Shown: in pieces, positions 18,091 through 27,606 of the stretch
How the letters are laid out: each line of letters begins with the position of its first letter
Numbering within the stretch: position 1 is the stretch's first letter
DNA from: Pseudomonas sp. A-RE-19
Lineage (GTDB): Bacteria; Pseudomonadota; Gammaproteobacteria; Pseudomonadales; Pseudomonadaceae
Reading direction: 5' to 3'
Length of the DNA: 64,000 bases
Assembly: GCF_019956555.1 (NCBI RefSeq)
Contig: NZ_JAHBDQ010000014.1
Location: 58,785-122,784, forward strand
Position numbers and translations under genes: made by a program
Notes under the pieces: generated by a model
Seen by the model: only the letters and a program-made list of their open reading frames with translations
The model's database searches: none
Told to the model about the DNA's origin: nothing

Positions 18091-18112
18091 CCGGGCTCGC
18101 GCGCGAGCCCGG
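18091..18112. repeat. Perfect 22-base palindrome between hom and thrC
   Basis: CCGGGCTCGCG is followed directly by its complement CGCGAGCCCGG. It lies 14 bases after the hom stop and about 30 bases before the thrC start, so it may be an intercistronic stem-loop that changes the hom:thrC ratio. No U-run follows. Confidence 0.6.
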
Positions 18113-18126
18113 TGAACGATAACGGC

Positions 18127-19431
18127 TTAGTTCAGGTGCTCGACGCGGATCCGTACGACCGGGCTGACCACGCCTTCCAAGGCCTCAAGGGCGGTGATCG
18201 CATCGTTCATGCGCTGTTCCCGTACACGGTGGGTCAGCAGGATCATCGGCACCAGGCCGTCATGTTCCTCGACTTCCTTCTGCATGATCGATTCGATGTT
18301 GATGCCGCGCTCCGAGAGGATGCTCGCCACTTGAGCCAGCACGCCCGGATGGTCCTTGGCCTGAATGCGCAGGTAGTACGCGCTTTCGCAGGCTTCGATC
18401 GGCAGGATCGGGTGAGCCGACAACGAATCCGGCTGGAAAGCCAGGTGCGGTACGCGGTTTTCCGGGTCGGATGTCATGGCGCGAACCACGTCCACCAGGT
18501 CGGCGATCACCGACGAAGCAGTCGGTTCCATGCCGGCACCAGCGCCGTAGTACAGGGTCGAACCGGCAGCATCACCGTTGACCATCACGGCGTTCATCAC
18601 GCCGTTGACGTTGGCAATCAGGCGGTCGGCCGGGATCAGCGTCGGGTGCACACGCAGCTCGATGCCGGCCGCGGTGCTGCGCGCCACGCCCAGGTGCTTG
18701 ATGCGATAGCCCAGCGCTTCGGCGTAGTTCACGTCAGCGGTGGTCAGCTTGGTGATGCCTTCGGTGTAAGCCTTGTCGAATTGCAGCGGAATGCCGAACG
18801 CGATAGACGCCAGGATCGTCAGCTTGTGGGCTGCGTCGATGCCTTCGACGTCGAAAGTCGGATCCGCTTCGGCGTAACCCAGGGCTTGCGCTTCGGCGAG
18901 GACATCTTCGAAGGTGCGGCCCTTCTCACGCATTTCGGTGAGAATGAAGTTACCAGTGCCATTGATGATCCCGGCCACCCAGTTGATACGGTTGGCGGAC
19001 AAGCCTTCACGGATCGCCTTGATCACCGGGATGCCGCCAGCCACGGCCGCTTCGAACGCAACGATCACGCCCTTCTCGCGAGCCTTGGCGAAAATTTCAT
19101 TACCGTGAACGGCGATCAGTGCCTTGTTCGCGGTGACCACATGCTTGCCATTCTCGATGGCCTTGAGTACCAGCTCACGGGCAACGGTGTAGCCGCCCAT
19201 CAGCTCTATAACGATGTCGATCTCAGGGTTCGTGGCCACTTCGAACACATCGTTGGTAATCGCAATACCGGTCGTCTGGAACTGAGGCTTTGGCGTGCGC
19301 ATGGCAATTTGTGCCACTTCGATTCCACGCCCGGCACGACGAGCAATTTCCTCGGCGTTGCGCTGAAGTACGTTGAAGGTACCGCCACCGACGGTCCCTA
19401 ACCCACAGATGCCTACTTTGACCGGTTTCAC
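18127..19431 (-). CDS. hom: Homoserine dehydrogenase
   Basis: A 434-residue NAD(P)-dependent enzyme reducing aspartate semialdehyde to homoserine. The dinucleotide-binding motif GLGTVGGGTF starts at about residue 10; INGTGNFILTEM near 175 and the lysine-containing active-site region follow; the C-terminus (YYLRIQAKDHPGVLAQVA) is an ACT domain, as in monofunctional threonine-sensitive enzymes. The GTG at 19431 is chosen because GGGGAG lies 6 bases upstream; the longer frame from 19479 covers the terminator hairpin. Confidence 0.96.
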   Translation of the reverse strand: MKPVKVGICGLGTVGGGTFNVLQRNAEEIARRAGRGIEVAQIAMRTPKPQFQTTGIAITNDVFEVATNPEIDIVIELMGGYTVARELVLKAIENGKHVVTANKALIAVHGNEIFAKAREKGVIVAFEAAVAGGIPVIKAIREGLSANRINWVAGIINGTGNFILTEMREKGRTFEDVLAEAQALGYAEADPTFDVEGIDAAHKLTILASIAFGIPLQFDKAYTEGITKLTTADVNYAEALGYRIKHLGVARSTAAGIELRVHPTLIPADRLIANVNGVMNAVMVNGDAAGSTLYYGAGAGMEPTASSVIADLVDVVRAMTSDPENRVPHLAFQPDSLSAHPILPIEACESAYYLRIQAKDHPGVLAQVASILSERGINIESIMQKEVEEHDGLVPMILLTHRVREQRMNDAITALEALEGVVSPVVRIRVEHLN

Positions 19432-19448
19432 TGTGAACTCCCCATAAA

Positions 19449-19495
19449 ACGGCCGACTCAAGGTCGGCCGTGAAAACAACCGCTTGCTAGCGGTT
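19449..19495 (-). terminator. Tandem hairpins between dsbC and hom
   Basis: In the direction of transcription the first hairpin is AACCGC/GCGGTT (19478-19495) and the second ACGGCCGAC/GTCGGCCGT (19449-19471), followed by TTTTAT just before the hom ribosome-binding site. The second has the form of an intrinsic terminator or attenuator. dsbC ends about 70 bases upstream. Confidence 0.65.
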
Positions 19496-19565
19496 CTCTA
19501 TTAATGGCCCGGCGAATGCTGCTGCCGAACCATGATCGTCAATGGCTGACCGTGACGATGCGAAT

Positions 19566-20297
19566 TTACTTCGCGCCCAGCGCCAGTTTGGCGACTTGTG
19601 GCGCAGGCTGGTAGCCCGGAATGACCTGACCGTCGGCCAAAACGATGGCCGGTGTGCCGTTCACGCCAATCGACTGACCGAGGGCGAACTGCTTGGACAC
19701 CGGGTTATCGCACTTGGCGGCTTTGATTTCCTTGCCGTCGACCATTTTGTCCATGGCCGCTTTCTTGTCTTTGGAGCACCACACGGCCTGCAGCTGTTCA
19801 TCACCCGGCGAACCCAGGCCCTGGCGCGGGAACGCAACATAACGCACTTCGATACCCAGCTTGTTCAGCTCCGGCACTTCGGCGTGCAGCTTGTGGCAAT
19901 ACGGGCAGGTGGTGTCGGTGAAGACAGTGATGTGCGACTTGGTTTCACCGATCGCCGGGTAGACCACGGTTTCAGCCACTGGTATTCCGTTGATCAATTT
20001 GGAAATGCCCAGGCGTTCGGTCTTCTCGGTCAGGTTGACCGGTTTGCCATCCTTGAGCTGGAACAGGTAGCCCTGAACGACGTATTGGCCGTCGGCGCTG
20101 GCATAAAGGACGCGGCTGCCCTTGAGTTTGACTTCGTACAGGCCCGGCAGCGGACTGGCAGTGATGGTTTCGACCGGCACGTCGAGCTGGAGGTTTTCCA
20201 GGCTTTTACGAATGGCTTTGTCGGCCGCGTCATCGGCGACGGCAAAGGTGCTGACCAACGCAATGGCTGCGGCGGCGAAAATCTGGGTCAGACGCAT
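19566..20297 (-). CDS. dsbC: Thiol:disulfide interchange protein DsbC
   Basis: A 243-residue periplasmic disulfide isomerase. It has a cleavable signal peptide (AAAAIALVSTFAVA, cut near residue 21), an N-terminal dimerisation domain and a thioredoxin-like domain with the redox motif TTCPYCHKLH near residue 120. A second pair of cysteines is also present (WCSKDKK and AAKCDNP), as in DsbC. AGGAG lies just before the ATG at 20297; the longer frame upstream has no family similarity. It is flanked by xerD upstream and hom downstream on the same strand. Confidence 0.95.
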   Translation of the reverse strand: MRLTQIFAAAAIALVSTFAVADDAADKAIRKSLENLQLDVPVETITASPLPGLYEVKLKGSRVLYASADGQYVVQGYLFQLKDGKPVNLTEKTERLGISKLINGIPVAETVVYPAIGETKSHITVFTDTTCPYCHKLHAEVPELNKLGIEVRYVAFPRQGLGSPGDEQLQAVWCSKDKKAAMDKMVDGKEIKAAKCDNPVSKQFALGQSIGVNGTPAIVLADGQVIPGYQPAPQVAKLALGAK

Positions 20298-20453
20298 GAG
20301 AACTCCTGAAGGCGGACAAATGGGACGATCAGAACGCCCGTGCCGAAACACCGGGTCATAACCGCCCATCGTGCAAACCGGCAAAGCCTACCACATAAGG
20401 CCCGTGTGGCCGAATGCGCCTGTCGCAAGACATCGTGGGCGACACAAATCCCT

Positions 20454-20544
20454 TGTGGGAGCGGGCTTGCTCGCGAAAGCGGAGTGACAGTCCACATTAT
20501 CTTTGACAGATACACCGCATTCGCGAGCAAGCCCGCTCCCACAG
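20454..20544. repeat. REP pair (family A), inverted
   Basis: TGTGGGAGCGGGCTTGCTCG and its reverse complement (20519-20542) face each other. It lies between xerD and dsbC, so any xerD-dsbC transcript must cross it. Confidence 0.84.
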
Positions 20545-20552
20545 AATCGCGT

Positions 20553-21449
20553 TCAGCCGCGCGGGTGATGTTTGGCGTGCAAATCCTGCAAACGCGCGCG
20601 GGCGACGTGAGTATAGATCTGGGTGGTCGAGAGATCGCTGTGGCCGAGCAGCATTTGCACCACACGCAGGTCGGCACCGTGGTTGAGCAAATGTGTAGCG
20701 AAGGCATGGCGCAGGGTATGCGGCGACAGCGACTTGCCAATTCCGGCGACCTTCGCCTGGTGCTTGATGCGGTGCCAGAAGGTCTGGCGGGTCATCTGCT
20801 CGCCGCGCTGGCTGGGGAACAGCACATCGCTGGGACGCCCGCCCAACAGCTCTCCACGGGCATCGCGCATGTAGCGCTCGATCCAGACAATCGCCTCCTC
20901 GCCCATCGGCACCAGCCGCTCCTTGCTGCCCTTGCCCATCACCCGCAGCACACCCTGACGCAGATTGACCTGTTCCAGCGTCAGGCTGATCAACTCCGTC
21001 ACCCGCAAGCCACAGGCATAGAGCACTTCGAGCATGGCGCGGTCTCGCTGGCCGATGGCCTCGCTCAAGTCCGGCGCTTTCAGCAGCGCTTCCACGTCAG
21101 CTTCCGACAAGGATTTAGGCAATGGCCTACCGAGTTGCGGCATGTCGACACGCAATGTCGGATCGACGGCGATGAGTTTTTCCCGCAACAAATAGCGATA
21201 GAAACCACGCACGCCGGAGAGAAACCGCGCGGTGGAACGGGGCTTGTAGTTTTGCTCCAGGCGCCAGGCCAGGTGATCAAGGATCAACTCGCGACCGGCA
21301 TTGATCAGCTCCAGATCCTTCTCCTGCATCCAGCCATTGAACAAGGCCAGGTCACTGCGATAGGCATCGCGGGTGTTATCGGAAAGACCTTTCTCCAGCC
21401 ACAGCGCGTCGAGAAACTGGTCTATCAGGGGATGGTCGATGGCGGGCAT
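20553..21449 (-). CDS. xerD: Site-specific tyrosine recombinase XerD
   Basis: A 298-residue recombinase that resolves chromosome dimers at dif with XerC. The N-terminal SAM-like domain begins HPLIDQFLDALWLEKGLSDN. The catalytic set is complete: R in ACGLRVTEL near residue 148, K in GKGSKERLVP near 172, HTLRHAFATHLL near 244, and LLGHSDLSTTQIYTHV near 267 with the nucleophilic tyrosine. The longer frame from 21569 adds 40 residues covering a REP and is rejected. Confidence 0.96.
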   Translation of the reverse strand: MPAIDHPLIDQFLDALWLEKGLSDNTRDAYRSDLALFNGWMQEKDLELINAGRELILDHLAWRLEQNYKPRSTARFLSGVRGFYRYLLREKLIAVDPTLRVDMPQLGRPLPKSLSEADVEALLKAPDLSEAIGQRDRAMLEVLYACGLRVTELISLTLEQVNLRQGVLRVMGKGSKERLVPMGEEAIVWIERYMRDARGELLGGRPSDVLFPSQRGEQMTRQTFWHRIKHQAKVAGIGKSLSPHTLRHAFATHLLNHGADLRVVQMLLGHSDLSTTQIYTHVARARLQDLHAKHHPRG

Positions 21450-21541
21450 AGAGGCTCGGGCAACTGGAAAACTGACGGCAAGTCTTTCATAGCCGGCGGT
21501 GGCTTTACAGCGCCCTGTTACTGCGGCGATTGATAGATCGA

Positions 21542-21566
21542 TTCGCGGGCAAGCCTCGCGCCTACA
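21542..21566. repeat. Single REP (family B)
   Basis: One unpaired copy beginning TTCGCGGGCAAGCCTCGCGC, between rplS and xerD. No inverted partner was seen nearby. Confidence 0.7.
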
Positions 21567-21600
21567 CATTCAGGTTTGCTCGGGGTAAATCGCAGGCAAC

Positions 21601-21628
21601 AAAAAAGCAGCCCGTGGGCTGCTTTTTT
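21601..21628 (-). terminator. Terminator of the rpsP-rimM-trmD-rplS operon
   Basis: AAAAAAGCAGCCC pairs with GGGCTGCTTTTTT around GT; on the minus strand the stem is followed by a run of T residues. It lies 18 bases after the rplS stop. Confidence 0.9.
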
Positions 21629-21646
21629 CTGCATCGGAAGCTGGAC

Positions 21647-21997
21647 TTAAACCAGTTTTTCCTTGATGCGAGCTGCTTTACCGGACAGGTCACGCAGGTA
21701 GTACAGCTTGGCTTTACGTACGTCACCGCGACGCTTAACGGCCATGCTGTCGATTTGCGGGCTGTAGGTCTGGAAAGTACGCTCTACGCCAACACCGTTG
21801 GAGATTTTACGAACGGTGAAAGCACTGTTTACGCCGCGGTTACGCTTGGCGATAACAACACCTTCGAACGCTTGCAGACGCGAACGGTCGCCTTCCTTCA
21901 CTTTCACCTGAACGACAATGGTGTCGCCCGGGGCAAAGGTAGGGATCTCTTTGGTCATCTGCTCTGCTTCGAGTGCAAGGATGATTTTGTTAGTCAT
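21647..21997 (-). CDS. rplS: 50S ribosomal protein L19
   Basis: A 116-residue L19 at the 30S-50S interface. The family pattern is clear: [18 protein letters not shown] near residue 16, [21 protein letters not shown] and [13 protein letters not shown], ending KAARIKEKL. It is the last gene of the rpsP operon, 45 bases after trmD. Confidence 0.98.
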
Positions 21998-22042
21998 GCT
22001 GTGCTCCTAAGGTAAATCGTCGGATCTACCATCGATACGTTG

Positions 22043-22795
22043 TTAACTATCGTCCCGCTCGCGGATGTATTCCTCGAGCAGCTTCTTCTCTTCTCCAGAA
22101 AGCGAGCGGCTTTCCAGAAGATCGGCGCGTCGTTCAAAGGTCCTACCAAGGGACTGCTGTAAACGCCAACGCCGGATGTGCGCGTGATTGCCACTTAGCA
22201 ATACGTCGGGAACACGCTGATCCGCATACACCTCCGGTCGGGTGTAGTGCGGGCAATCCAGCAAACCATCCGTAAAGGAATCTTCCTCGGCGGAGTCCGC
22301 ATGCCCTAAAGCTCCAGGCAGCAGTCGTGTAACCGCATCGATCAGGACCATCGCCGGCAGCTCGCCGCCAGACAGTACATAGTCGCCAATCGACCACTCT
22401 TCATCGACATGAGCATCAATAAAACGCTCGTCAATGCCTTCATAGCGGCCGGCAATCAGGATCAATGCATCCAGATTCGCCAACTCGCGTACCGCCGACT
22501 GAGTCAGTTGACGGCCTTGGGGGGACAGGTAAATTACCTTCGCCGCCTCCCCGGCTGCTGCCTTGGCCTGAACCAGAGCATCTTCCAGGGGCTTGATCTT
22601 CATCACCATGCCCGGACCACCGCCAAATGGGCGATCGTCCACAGTGTGATGTCGATCCGTCGTGTAGTCTCGCGGATTCCAACAGGTAAGCTGCAACAGC
22701 CCCTGTTTCACCGCCCGACTGGTGATGCCGTACTCGCTGATGGCGGAGAACATCTCGGGAAACAAACTGATCACTTCTACGCGCAGGTTAGCCAC
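22043..22795 (-). CDS. trmD: tRNA (guanine37-N1)-methyltransferase TrmD
   Basis: A 250-residue SPOUT methyltransferase that makes m1G37 in tRNA, preventing frameshifts. It begins [20 protein letters not shown], and the knot and SAM regions are visible as [11 protein letters not shown] near residue 55 and [15 protein letters not shown] near 130. The start GTG at 22795 follows the rimM stop by 2 bases; this matches TrmD length, while the ATG at 22816 or the longer frame overlaps rimM. Co-translation with rimM is likely. Confidence 0.95.
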   Translation of the reverse strand: MANLRVEVISLFPEMFSAISEYGITSRAVKQGLLQLTCWNPRDYTTDRHHTVDDRPFGGGPGMVMKIKPLEDALVQAKAAAGEAAKVIYLSPQGRQLTQSAVRELANLDALILIAGRYEGIDERFIDAHVDEEWSIGDYVLSGGELPAMVLIDAVTRLLPGALGHADSAEEDSFTDGLLDCPHYTRPEVYADQRVPDVLLSGNHAHIRRWRLQQSLGRTFERRADLLESRSLSGEEKKLLEEYIRERDDS

Positions 22796-22797
22796 GT

Positions 22798-23334
22798 TTA
22801 GAAGTCCGCATCCCATTCCACCTTCATCTCGCCTGCGGCAAGGTCGACGGCCAACACGCATTGCTCCGTATAGGGCAACAGGCGTTCGCGATCATCCAGG
22901 CTGCCAGCGCAAGGCTTGACCACCATTACATCATTGGCGCCGGTTTCCAGAAGATGATCGATTTTCCCGAGCAATTGCCCGAGTTGATCAATAACCTTCA
23001 GACCTTCCAGCTGGTACCAGTAGTACTCGCCGTCGGTCAATTCAGGGAACAGGTTGCGCGGCACACAGATCTCATAACCGGCCAGAAGACGCGCTTCTTC
23101 ACGATCATCGAGACCCTTGAGCTTTGCGACCAGGAACTTGTCGTTCCCACGTCCGCTGACCAGCTCGACCTGTTTCACATTGCCTTCGCGCTTGAGCGTC
23201 CAGGTTTTGTACTGCAACAGGTTTTCAGTCGGATCAGTAAAGGAATACACCTTCACTTCGCCGCGAACGCCATGAACAGAATAAATTTTGCCAATAACGA
23301 TCAAATCATCGGCAATAGCTGGCGTCGCGTTCAT
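22798..23334 (-). CDS. rimM: 16S rRNA processing protein RimM
   Basis: A 178-residue ribosome maturation factor that binds S19 during 30S assembly. The N-terminal RimM domain shows [20 protein letters not shown] near residue 11 and the C-terminal PRC barrel [13 protein letters not shown] near 104. It lies between rpsP (5-base gap) and trmD (2-base gap), the standard operon. Confidence 0.96.
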   Translation of the reverse strand: MNATPAIADDLIVIGKIYSVHGVRGEVKVYSFTDPTENLLQYKTWTLKREGNVKQVELVSGRGNDKFLVAKLKGLDDREEARLLAGYEICVPRNLFPELTDGEYYWYQLEGLKVIDQLGQLLGKIDHLLETGANDVMVVKPCAGSLDDRERLLPYTEQCVLAVDLAAGEMKVEWDADF

Positions 23335-23339
23335 ATTGC

Positions 23340-23591
23340 TCAGGCCGCAGCCTTAGCAGATTCCTTCAACAACTGAGCAACGCGCTCAGAAGGTTGTGCA
23401 CCAACGCTCAGCCAGTAGGCTACGCGCTCTTGGTTCACGGACAGACGAACTTCTTGACCACGAGCAACAGGGTTGAAGAAACCAACCTGTTCCTTGTGCG
23501 AACCGTCGCGCGGGTTGCGGCTGTCGGTTACGGTCAAGTGGTAAAACGGGCGCTTTTTGGAGCCGCCAAGGGCAAGACGGATTGTTAGCAT
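23340..23591 (-). CDS. rpsP: 30S ribosomal protein S16
   Basis: An 83-residue S16, beginning [20 protein letters not shown] and containing ARDGRFIE-like positions as [18 protein letters not shown]. It is the first gene of the rpsP-rimM-trmD-rplS operon. Confidence 0.98.
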   Translation of the reverse strand: MLTIRLALGGSKKRPFYHLTVTDSRNPRDGSHKEQVGFFNPVARGQEVRLSVNQERVAYWLSVGAQPSERVAQLLKESAKAAA

Positions 23592-23663
23592 GTGAACATC
23601 GTTCCTGTAGTCGGTGCTGCAAATCTAAAGGCACAGCGGGCATAGGTGCCCGAAAGGCCGCAT

Positions 23664-23691
23664 ATTCTAAGGAATATCCGGACTTTTGCAA
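23664..23691 (-). promoter_or_regulatory. Possible promoter of the rpsP operon
   Basis: On the minus strand TTGCAA (23686-23691) is followed after 16 bases by TAGAAT (23664-23669), about 70 bases before the rpsP start. It is a fair sigma-70 match, read by eye only. Confidence 0.45.
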
Positions 23692-23839
23692 ATGTCTTTT
23701 TCCGGCGGCCTATCGGTCGCCATCCAGATTTGCTATAGAGCCGTCGTTGAAAACGGCCAGTCAGCTCCCGCAAGTGCGGGTTTGCTGGAGATCCCACTTC
23801 CTTGTGGGCAGCGCCGACATGACTGCCGGCGCGAATCTT

Positions 23840-25216
23840 TTACATCTTGGGCATGCCGCCGCCGGGCAACATACCGCCCATGCCGCGCATCATTTTGGCC
23901 ATTCCGCCTTTGGCGGAGAACTTCTTCATCATCTTCTGCATCTGCTTGTGCTGCTTGATCAAGCGACCGATGTCCTGCACCTGGGTGCCGGAACCCATGG
24001 CGATCCGGCGCTTGCGCGAACCGCTGATCAGCTCAGGGTCGCGGCGCTCGGCCGGGGTCATGGAGTTGATGATGGCTTCCATCTGTTTGAATTGTTTCTC
24101 TGCCGCGCCCTGGGCATTGCCCATTTGCGCCAGGTTCACACCGCCGATGTTCGGCAGTTTGTCCATGAGGCCGCCGAGGCCGCCCATGCTCTTCATCTGC
24201 TGCAGCTGATCGCGGAAGTCTTCGAGATCGAAGCCCTTGCCCTTTTTCAGCTTCTTGGCCAGTTTGTCGGCCTTGTCCTTGTCGAGGGTCTGTTCGGCCT
24301 GCTCGATCAGGCTGAGTACGTCGCCCATGCCGAGGATGCGCGACGCGATACGCTCTGGGTGGAACGGCTCGAGCGCTTCGCTCTTCTCGCCCATACCGAT
24401 GAACTTGATCGGCTTGCCGGTGATCGCACGTACCGACAGCGCGGCACCGCCACGGGCATCGCCGTCGACCTTGGTCAGGATCACACCGGTCAGCGGCAAT
24501 GCATCGCCGAAGGCCTTGGCCGTGTTGGCGGCGTCCTGGCCGGTCATGGCGTCGACCACGAACAGGGTTTCGACCGGGTTGATCGCGGCATGCAGCGCCT
24601 TGATCTCGCCCATCATCTCTTCATCGATGTGCAGGCGACCGGCGGTATCGACGATGACCACGTCGATGAATTTCAGCTTGGCTTCTTTAATAGCCGCTTG
24701 CGCGATGTCGACCGGCTTCTGGCTCAGGTCGGACGGGAAGAACGTCACGCCGATGTCGTTGGCCAGGGTTTCCAGCTGCTTGATCGCCGCCGGACGGTAA
24801 ACGTCCGCGGAGACGACCATGACCGACTTCTTCTTGCGCTCTTTAAGGAAGCGCGCGAGTTTGCCGGCGGTGGTGGTTTTACCCGCACCCTGCAAACCGG
24901 CCATCAACACGACGGCAGGAGGAACGGCGCTCAGGTTCAAGTCTTCGTTGGCCGCGCCCATCAGGCTTTCGAGTTCGGCCTGGACGATTTTCACGAAGGC
25001 CTGGCCCGGTGTCAGGCTGCGCGACACCTCGGTGCCGACAGCGCGCTCCTTGACCGAATTGACGAAGTCTTTGACCACCGGCAAGGCGACGTCGGCTTCG
25101 AGCAACGCCATGCGCACTTCGCGCAGGGTGTCTTTGATGTTGTCTTCGGTCAGCTTGGCCTTGCCGGTGACATGGCGCAGCGTCTGCGAGAGACGGTCGG
25201 TTAAGTTTTCAAACAT
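23840..25216 (-). CDS. ffh: Signal recognition particle protein Ffh
   Basis: A 458-residue SRP GTPase that delivers nascent membrane proteins. The N domain is followed by the G domain with GLQGAGKTTTAGKLA near residue 108, DTAGRLHIDEEMM near 190 and TKVDGDARGG near 247; the methionine-rich M domain ends the protein (MQKMMKKFSAKGGMAKMM). Length is normal. It is divergent from the CcsA-like gene. Confidence 0.97.
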   Translation of the reverse strand: MFENLTDRLSQTLRHVTGKAKLTEDNIKDTLREVRMALLEADVALPVVKDFVNSVKERAVGTEVSRSLTPGQAFVKIVQAELESLMGAANEDLNLSAVPPAVVLMAGLQGAGKTTTAGKLARFLKERKKKSVMVVSADVYRPAAIKQLETLANDIGVTFFPSDLSQKPVDIAQAAIKEAKLKFIDVVIVDTAGRLHIDEEMMGEIKALHAAINPVETLFVVDAMTGQDAANTAKAFGDALPLTGVILTKVDGDARGGAALSVRAITGKPIKFIGMGEKSEALEPFHPERIASRILGMGDVLSLIEQAEQTLDKDKADKLAKKLKKGKGFDLEDFRDQLQQMKSMGGLGGLMDKLPNIGGVNLAQMGNAQGAAEKQFKQMEAIINSMTPAERRDPELISGSRKRRIAMGSGTQVQDIGRLIKQHKQMQKMMKKFSAKGGMAKMMRGMGGMLPGGGMPKM

Positions 25217-25427
25217 TGCGCGATCCTTTCAGGCCCTGTGTAGACCGGGATAATGGCGGCCCAGACCGGAATAAACATGTGCTCGGCGAGCCTGCGGCGT
25301 GGGCAGGTCGCGGATTATAGCGAAGACTGCGTCTGGCGGACACCTTCACCGTCAGGTTGCATGGTCTTTCGTGCCATGGCGGTTCTATGCCAAACTCAGC
25401 GCCTTTCGGGCTTGCCTAACAGGATTT

Positions 25428-26240
25428 ATGCTCCCCTTGTCACCCAGTTTGCTTACCACCCTCGCCGCCGCCTGCTTATATGCCGCTGCGACCCTCTATC
25501 AGGGCACTCGTCTGGCCACCGGCGCCAAGGCGAACAAGCGCCTGCTGGTCACGCTCGGCGTACTGGCCGTGCTGGCTCACAGCGCCAGCCTGATCACCCA
25601 CCTGTTGACGCCGATCGGCCTGGCCCTGGACTTTTTCAGCGCCGCCAGCCTGATTGCCGCGGCGGTCATCGCCCTGACCCTGCTGGCCTGCTCGCGGATC
25701 CCGGTGGAAAACCTGCTTCTATTGCTATTCCCGTTGGGCGCCGCAACTGTGCTGCTGGCGCAGTTAGCCCCCGCCGGCACGGTGCAGATCATTGATGAAG
25801 AGCCTGGCATTCTTGCTCATATCCTCTTGTCGATCCTCGCTTACGGCATGTTCACCATCGCGGTGTTCCAGGCCTTGCTGCTGCTGGTGCAGGACCACCA
25901 GCTCAAGCACAAGCATCCGTCCGGGCTGATCAAGAACTTCCCGCCGCTGCAAACCATGGAAAGCCTGCTGTTCGGTTTCCTTTGGGCCGGCTGGAGCCTG
26001 CTGTCGCTGTCGCTGATCTCCGGCTGGCTGTTCGTCGAGAACCTGTTTGCCCAGCACCTTGTGCATAAAACCCTGCTGGCGTGCCTGGCCTGGATCGTCT
26101 TCAGCGTGCTGTTATGGGGGCGCAACCGTCTCGGCTGGCGCGGGCACAAAGCCATCCGCTGGACCCTTGCCGGTTTCTGCCTGCTGATGCTGGCGTATTT
26201 CGGCAGCAAGCTGGTCCGTGAATACATTCTGCATATCTGA
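25428..26240 (+). CDS. Inner-membrane CcsA/YpjD-like cytochrome c assembly protein
   Basis: A 270-residue membrane protein with about eight hydrophobic segments and the cytochrome-c-assembly domain (LFGFLWAGWSLLSLSLISGW near residue 180, LVHKTLLACLAWIVF). Such YpjD-like proteins lie next to ffh in many proteobacteria; a role in heme handling is inferred. The ATG at 25428 follows AGGA and starts MLPLSPSLLTTLAA; the longer frame upstream is not conserved. The CNNM/CorC gene follows after 12 bases. Confidence 0.88.
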   Translation: MLPLSPSLLTTLAAACLYAAATLYQGTRLATGAKANKRLLVTLGVLAVLAHSASLITHLLTPIGLALDFFSAASLIAAAVIALTLLACSRIPVENLLLLLFPLGAATVLLAQLAPAGTVQIIDEEPGILAHILLSILAYGMFTIAVFQALLLLVQDHQLKHKHPSGLIKNFPPLQTMESLLFGFLWAGWSLLSLSLISGWLFVENLFAQHLVHKTLLACLAWIVFSVLLWGRNRLGWRGHKAIRWTLAGFCLLMLAYFGSKLVREYILHI

Positions 26241-26252
26241 CGGGCGGCATTA

Positions 26253-27491
26253 ATGGACGACTTGCCCATAGGGCCGATGCTCGCGGTGCTGGCCCTGCTG
26301 GTTTTATGGTCGGGGTTGTTTACCGCGATCGAAGTTGCACAACAGCACTTGCTGGCCCAGCGCACGGCTTCGCGCTCGAACGACAAACCGGTGGCCAGGC
26401 TGGGTTTCCCCCTTGATAGCCTGATCTTCTGCAACACGCTGTGCCGCACATTGGTCGTCGTCATCAGCACCTTGCTGGCGATTTTCACCTGGGCGGAAAA
26501 CGGCCCGTGGGTGGCTTGCCTCGGTGCCGGCGCGGTGTTGCTGGTGTTCGCCGACTACCTGCCGCGCACCCTCGCTGTCCGCTACCCGGATGCCGTCCTG
26601 ACGCTGGGCAATACACTGCTCGGCGTACCGTTAAAAATCATCTATCCGGCCGCCTGGCTGCTCAATGGCATCAGCCAGTTATTGATGCGACCGTTCGCCC
26701 GCAAAACCCACGTGGTGCAACAAAGCGAAGACGAAGCACCTCTGGATCGGTACGACGATCACGAACATGCCAACGCTCGCCCGCACCCGCTGTCGGGCAT
26801 CCACGCGCTGGATAACATCACGGTCAACGATATTCTGGTGCCGCGCAGTGACGTCGACGGGATCAACCTGGATGACTCGCTCGAAGAAATCATCGAGCAA
26901 CTGCGCCACAACAAACGTACCCGCCTGCCGGTATTCCATAGCGATATCAATCAGGTCGAGGCGGTGCTCAACACCCGGCAGATCCGTCATTTGCTAGCGG
27001 ATTCAAGCCTGACCGTGGAAGCTCTGCTGGCGGCCAGCCACGAGCCGTACTTCGTACCGGAAAGCACCCCGTTGCAGCTGCAATTGTTGAACTTCCACAA
27101 ACAGCAGCGGCGCTTGGGCATGGTGGTCGACGAATACGGCGAAGTGCTGGGCATCGTGACCCTGGAAGACATTCTCGAAGAAATCGTCGGCGAGTTCGAA
27201 AGCCAGCACAGCCTGGACAACCCGCACATCCACCCCCAGGCGGATGGCCGACTAGTGATTGATGGCGCAGCGTCGATTCGCGAATTGAACAAAAGCCTTG
27301 GCTGGCACCTGCCCAGCGATGGTCCGAAAACCCTCAACGGATTAGTGACCGAGGCGCTGGAAACGATTCCGGACAGTGCGGTTTGCCTGAAGATCGGGCG
27401 TTATCGGCTGGAGATTCTGGAGACGGAAGACAATCGCGTTACCCGGGTGTTGATCTGGCATACCAGCTCGGTTCCTGCACTCATCCGTTAG
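26253..27491 (+). CDS. CNNM/CBS-domain transporter-associated protein (CorC/YfjD family)
   Basis: A 412-residue inner-membrane protein. An N-terminal CNNM (DUF21) membrane domain (MLAVLALLVLWSGLFTAIEVA) is followed by two CBS domains (VNDILVPRSDVDGINLDDSL near 190 and the VVDEYGEVLGIVTLEDILEE segment near 287) and a C-terminal CorC-HlyC domain (IRELNKSLGWHLP). The family is linked to magnesium or cobalt efflux. It forms a pair with the CcsA-like gene, as in other pseudomonads. Confidence 0.9.
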   Translation: MDDLPIGPMLAVLALLVLWSGLFTAIEVAQQHLLAQRTASRSNDKPVARLGFPLDSLIFCNTLCRTLVVVISTLLAIFTWAENGPWVACLGAGAVLLVFADYLPRTLAVRYPDAVLTLGNTLLGVPLKIIYPAAWLLNGISQLLMRPFARKTHVVQQSEDEAPLDRYDDHEHANARPHPLSGIHALDNITVNDILVPRSDVDGINLDDSLEEIIEQLRHNKRTRLPVFHSDINQVEAVLNTRQIRHLLADSSLTVEALLAASHEPYFVPESTPLQLQLLNFHKQQRRLGMVVDEYGEVLGIVTLEDILEEIVGEFESQHSLDNPHIHPQADGRLVIDGAASIRELNKSLGWHLPSDGPKTLNGLVTEALETIPDSAVCLKIGRYRLEILETEDNRVTRVLIWHTSSVPALIR

Positions 27492-27497
27492 TTCGCC

Positions 27498-27590
27498 AAA
27501 AGATCGCAGCCTCGCTTCGCTCGACAGCTCCTACAGTTCGGAATGTGTTCCCTTGTAGGAGCTGTCGAGCGAAGCGAGGCTGCGATCTTT
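27498..27590. repeat. REP pair (family C, GATCGCAGCCTCG type), inverted
   Basis: AAAGATCGCAGCCTCGCTTC and its complement form arms of about 38 bases (27498-27535 and 27553-27590) around a 17-base loop. It follows the CNNM gene directly and may end its transcript. Confidence 0.85.
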
Positions 27591-27606
27591 CTCATTATCT
27601 ATGCCC

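Noticed and set aside
23767..23783. Terminator for ffh (CCCGCAAGTGCGGG)
   Set aside because: The stem is short and has no T-run on the minus strand, so it was not called.
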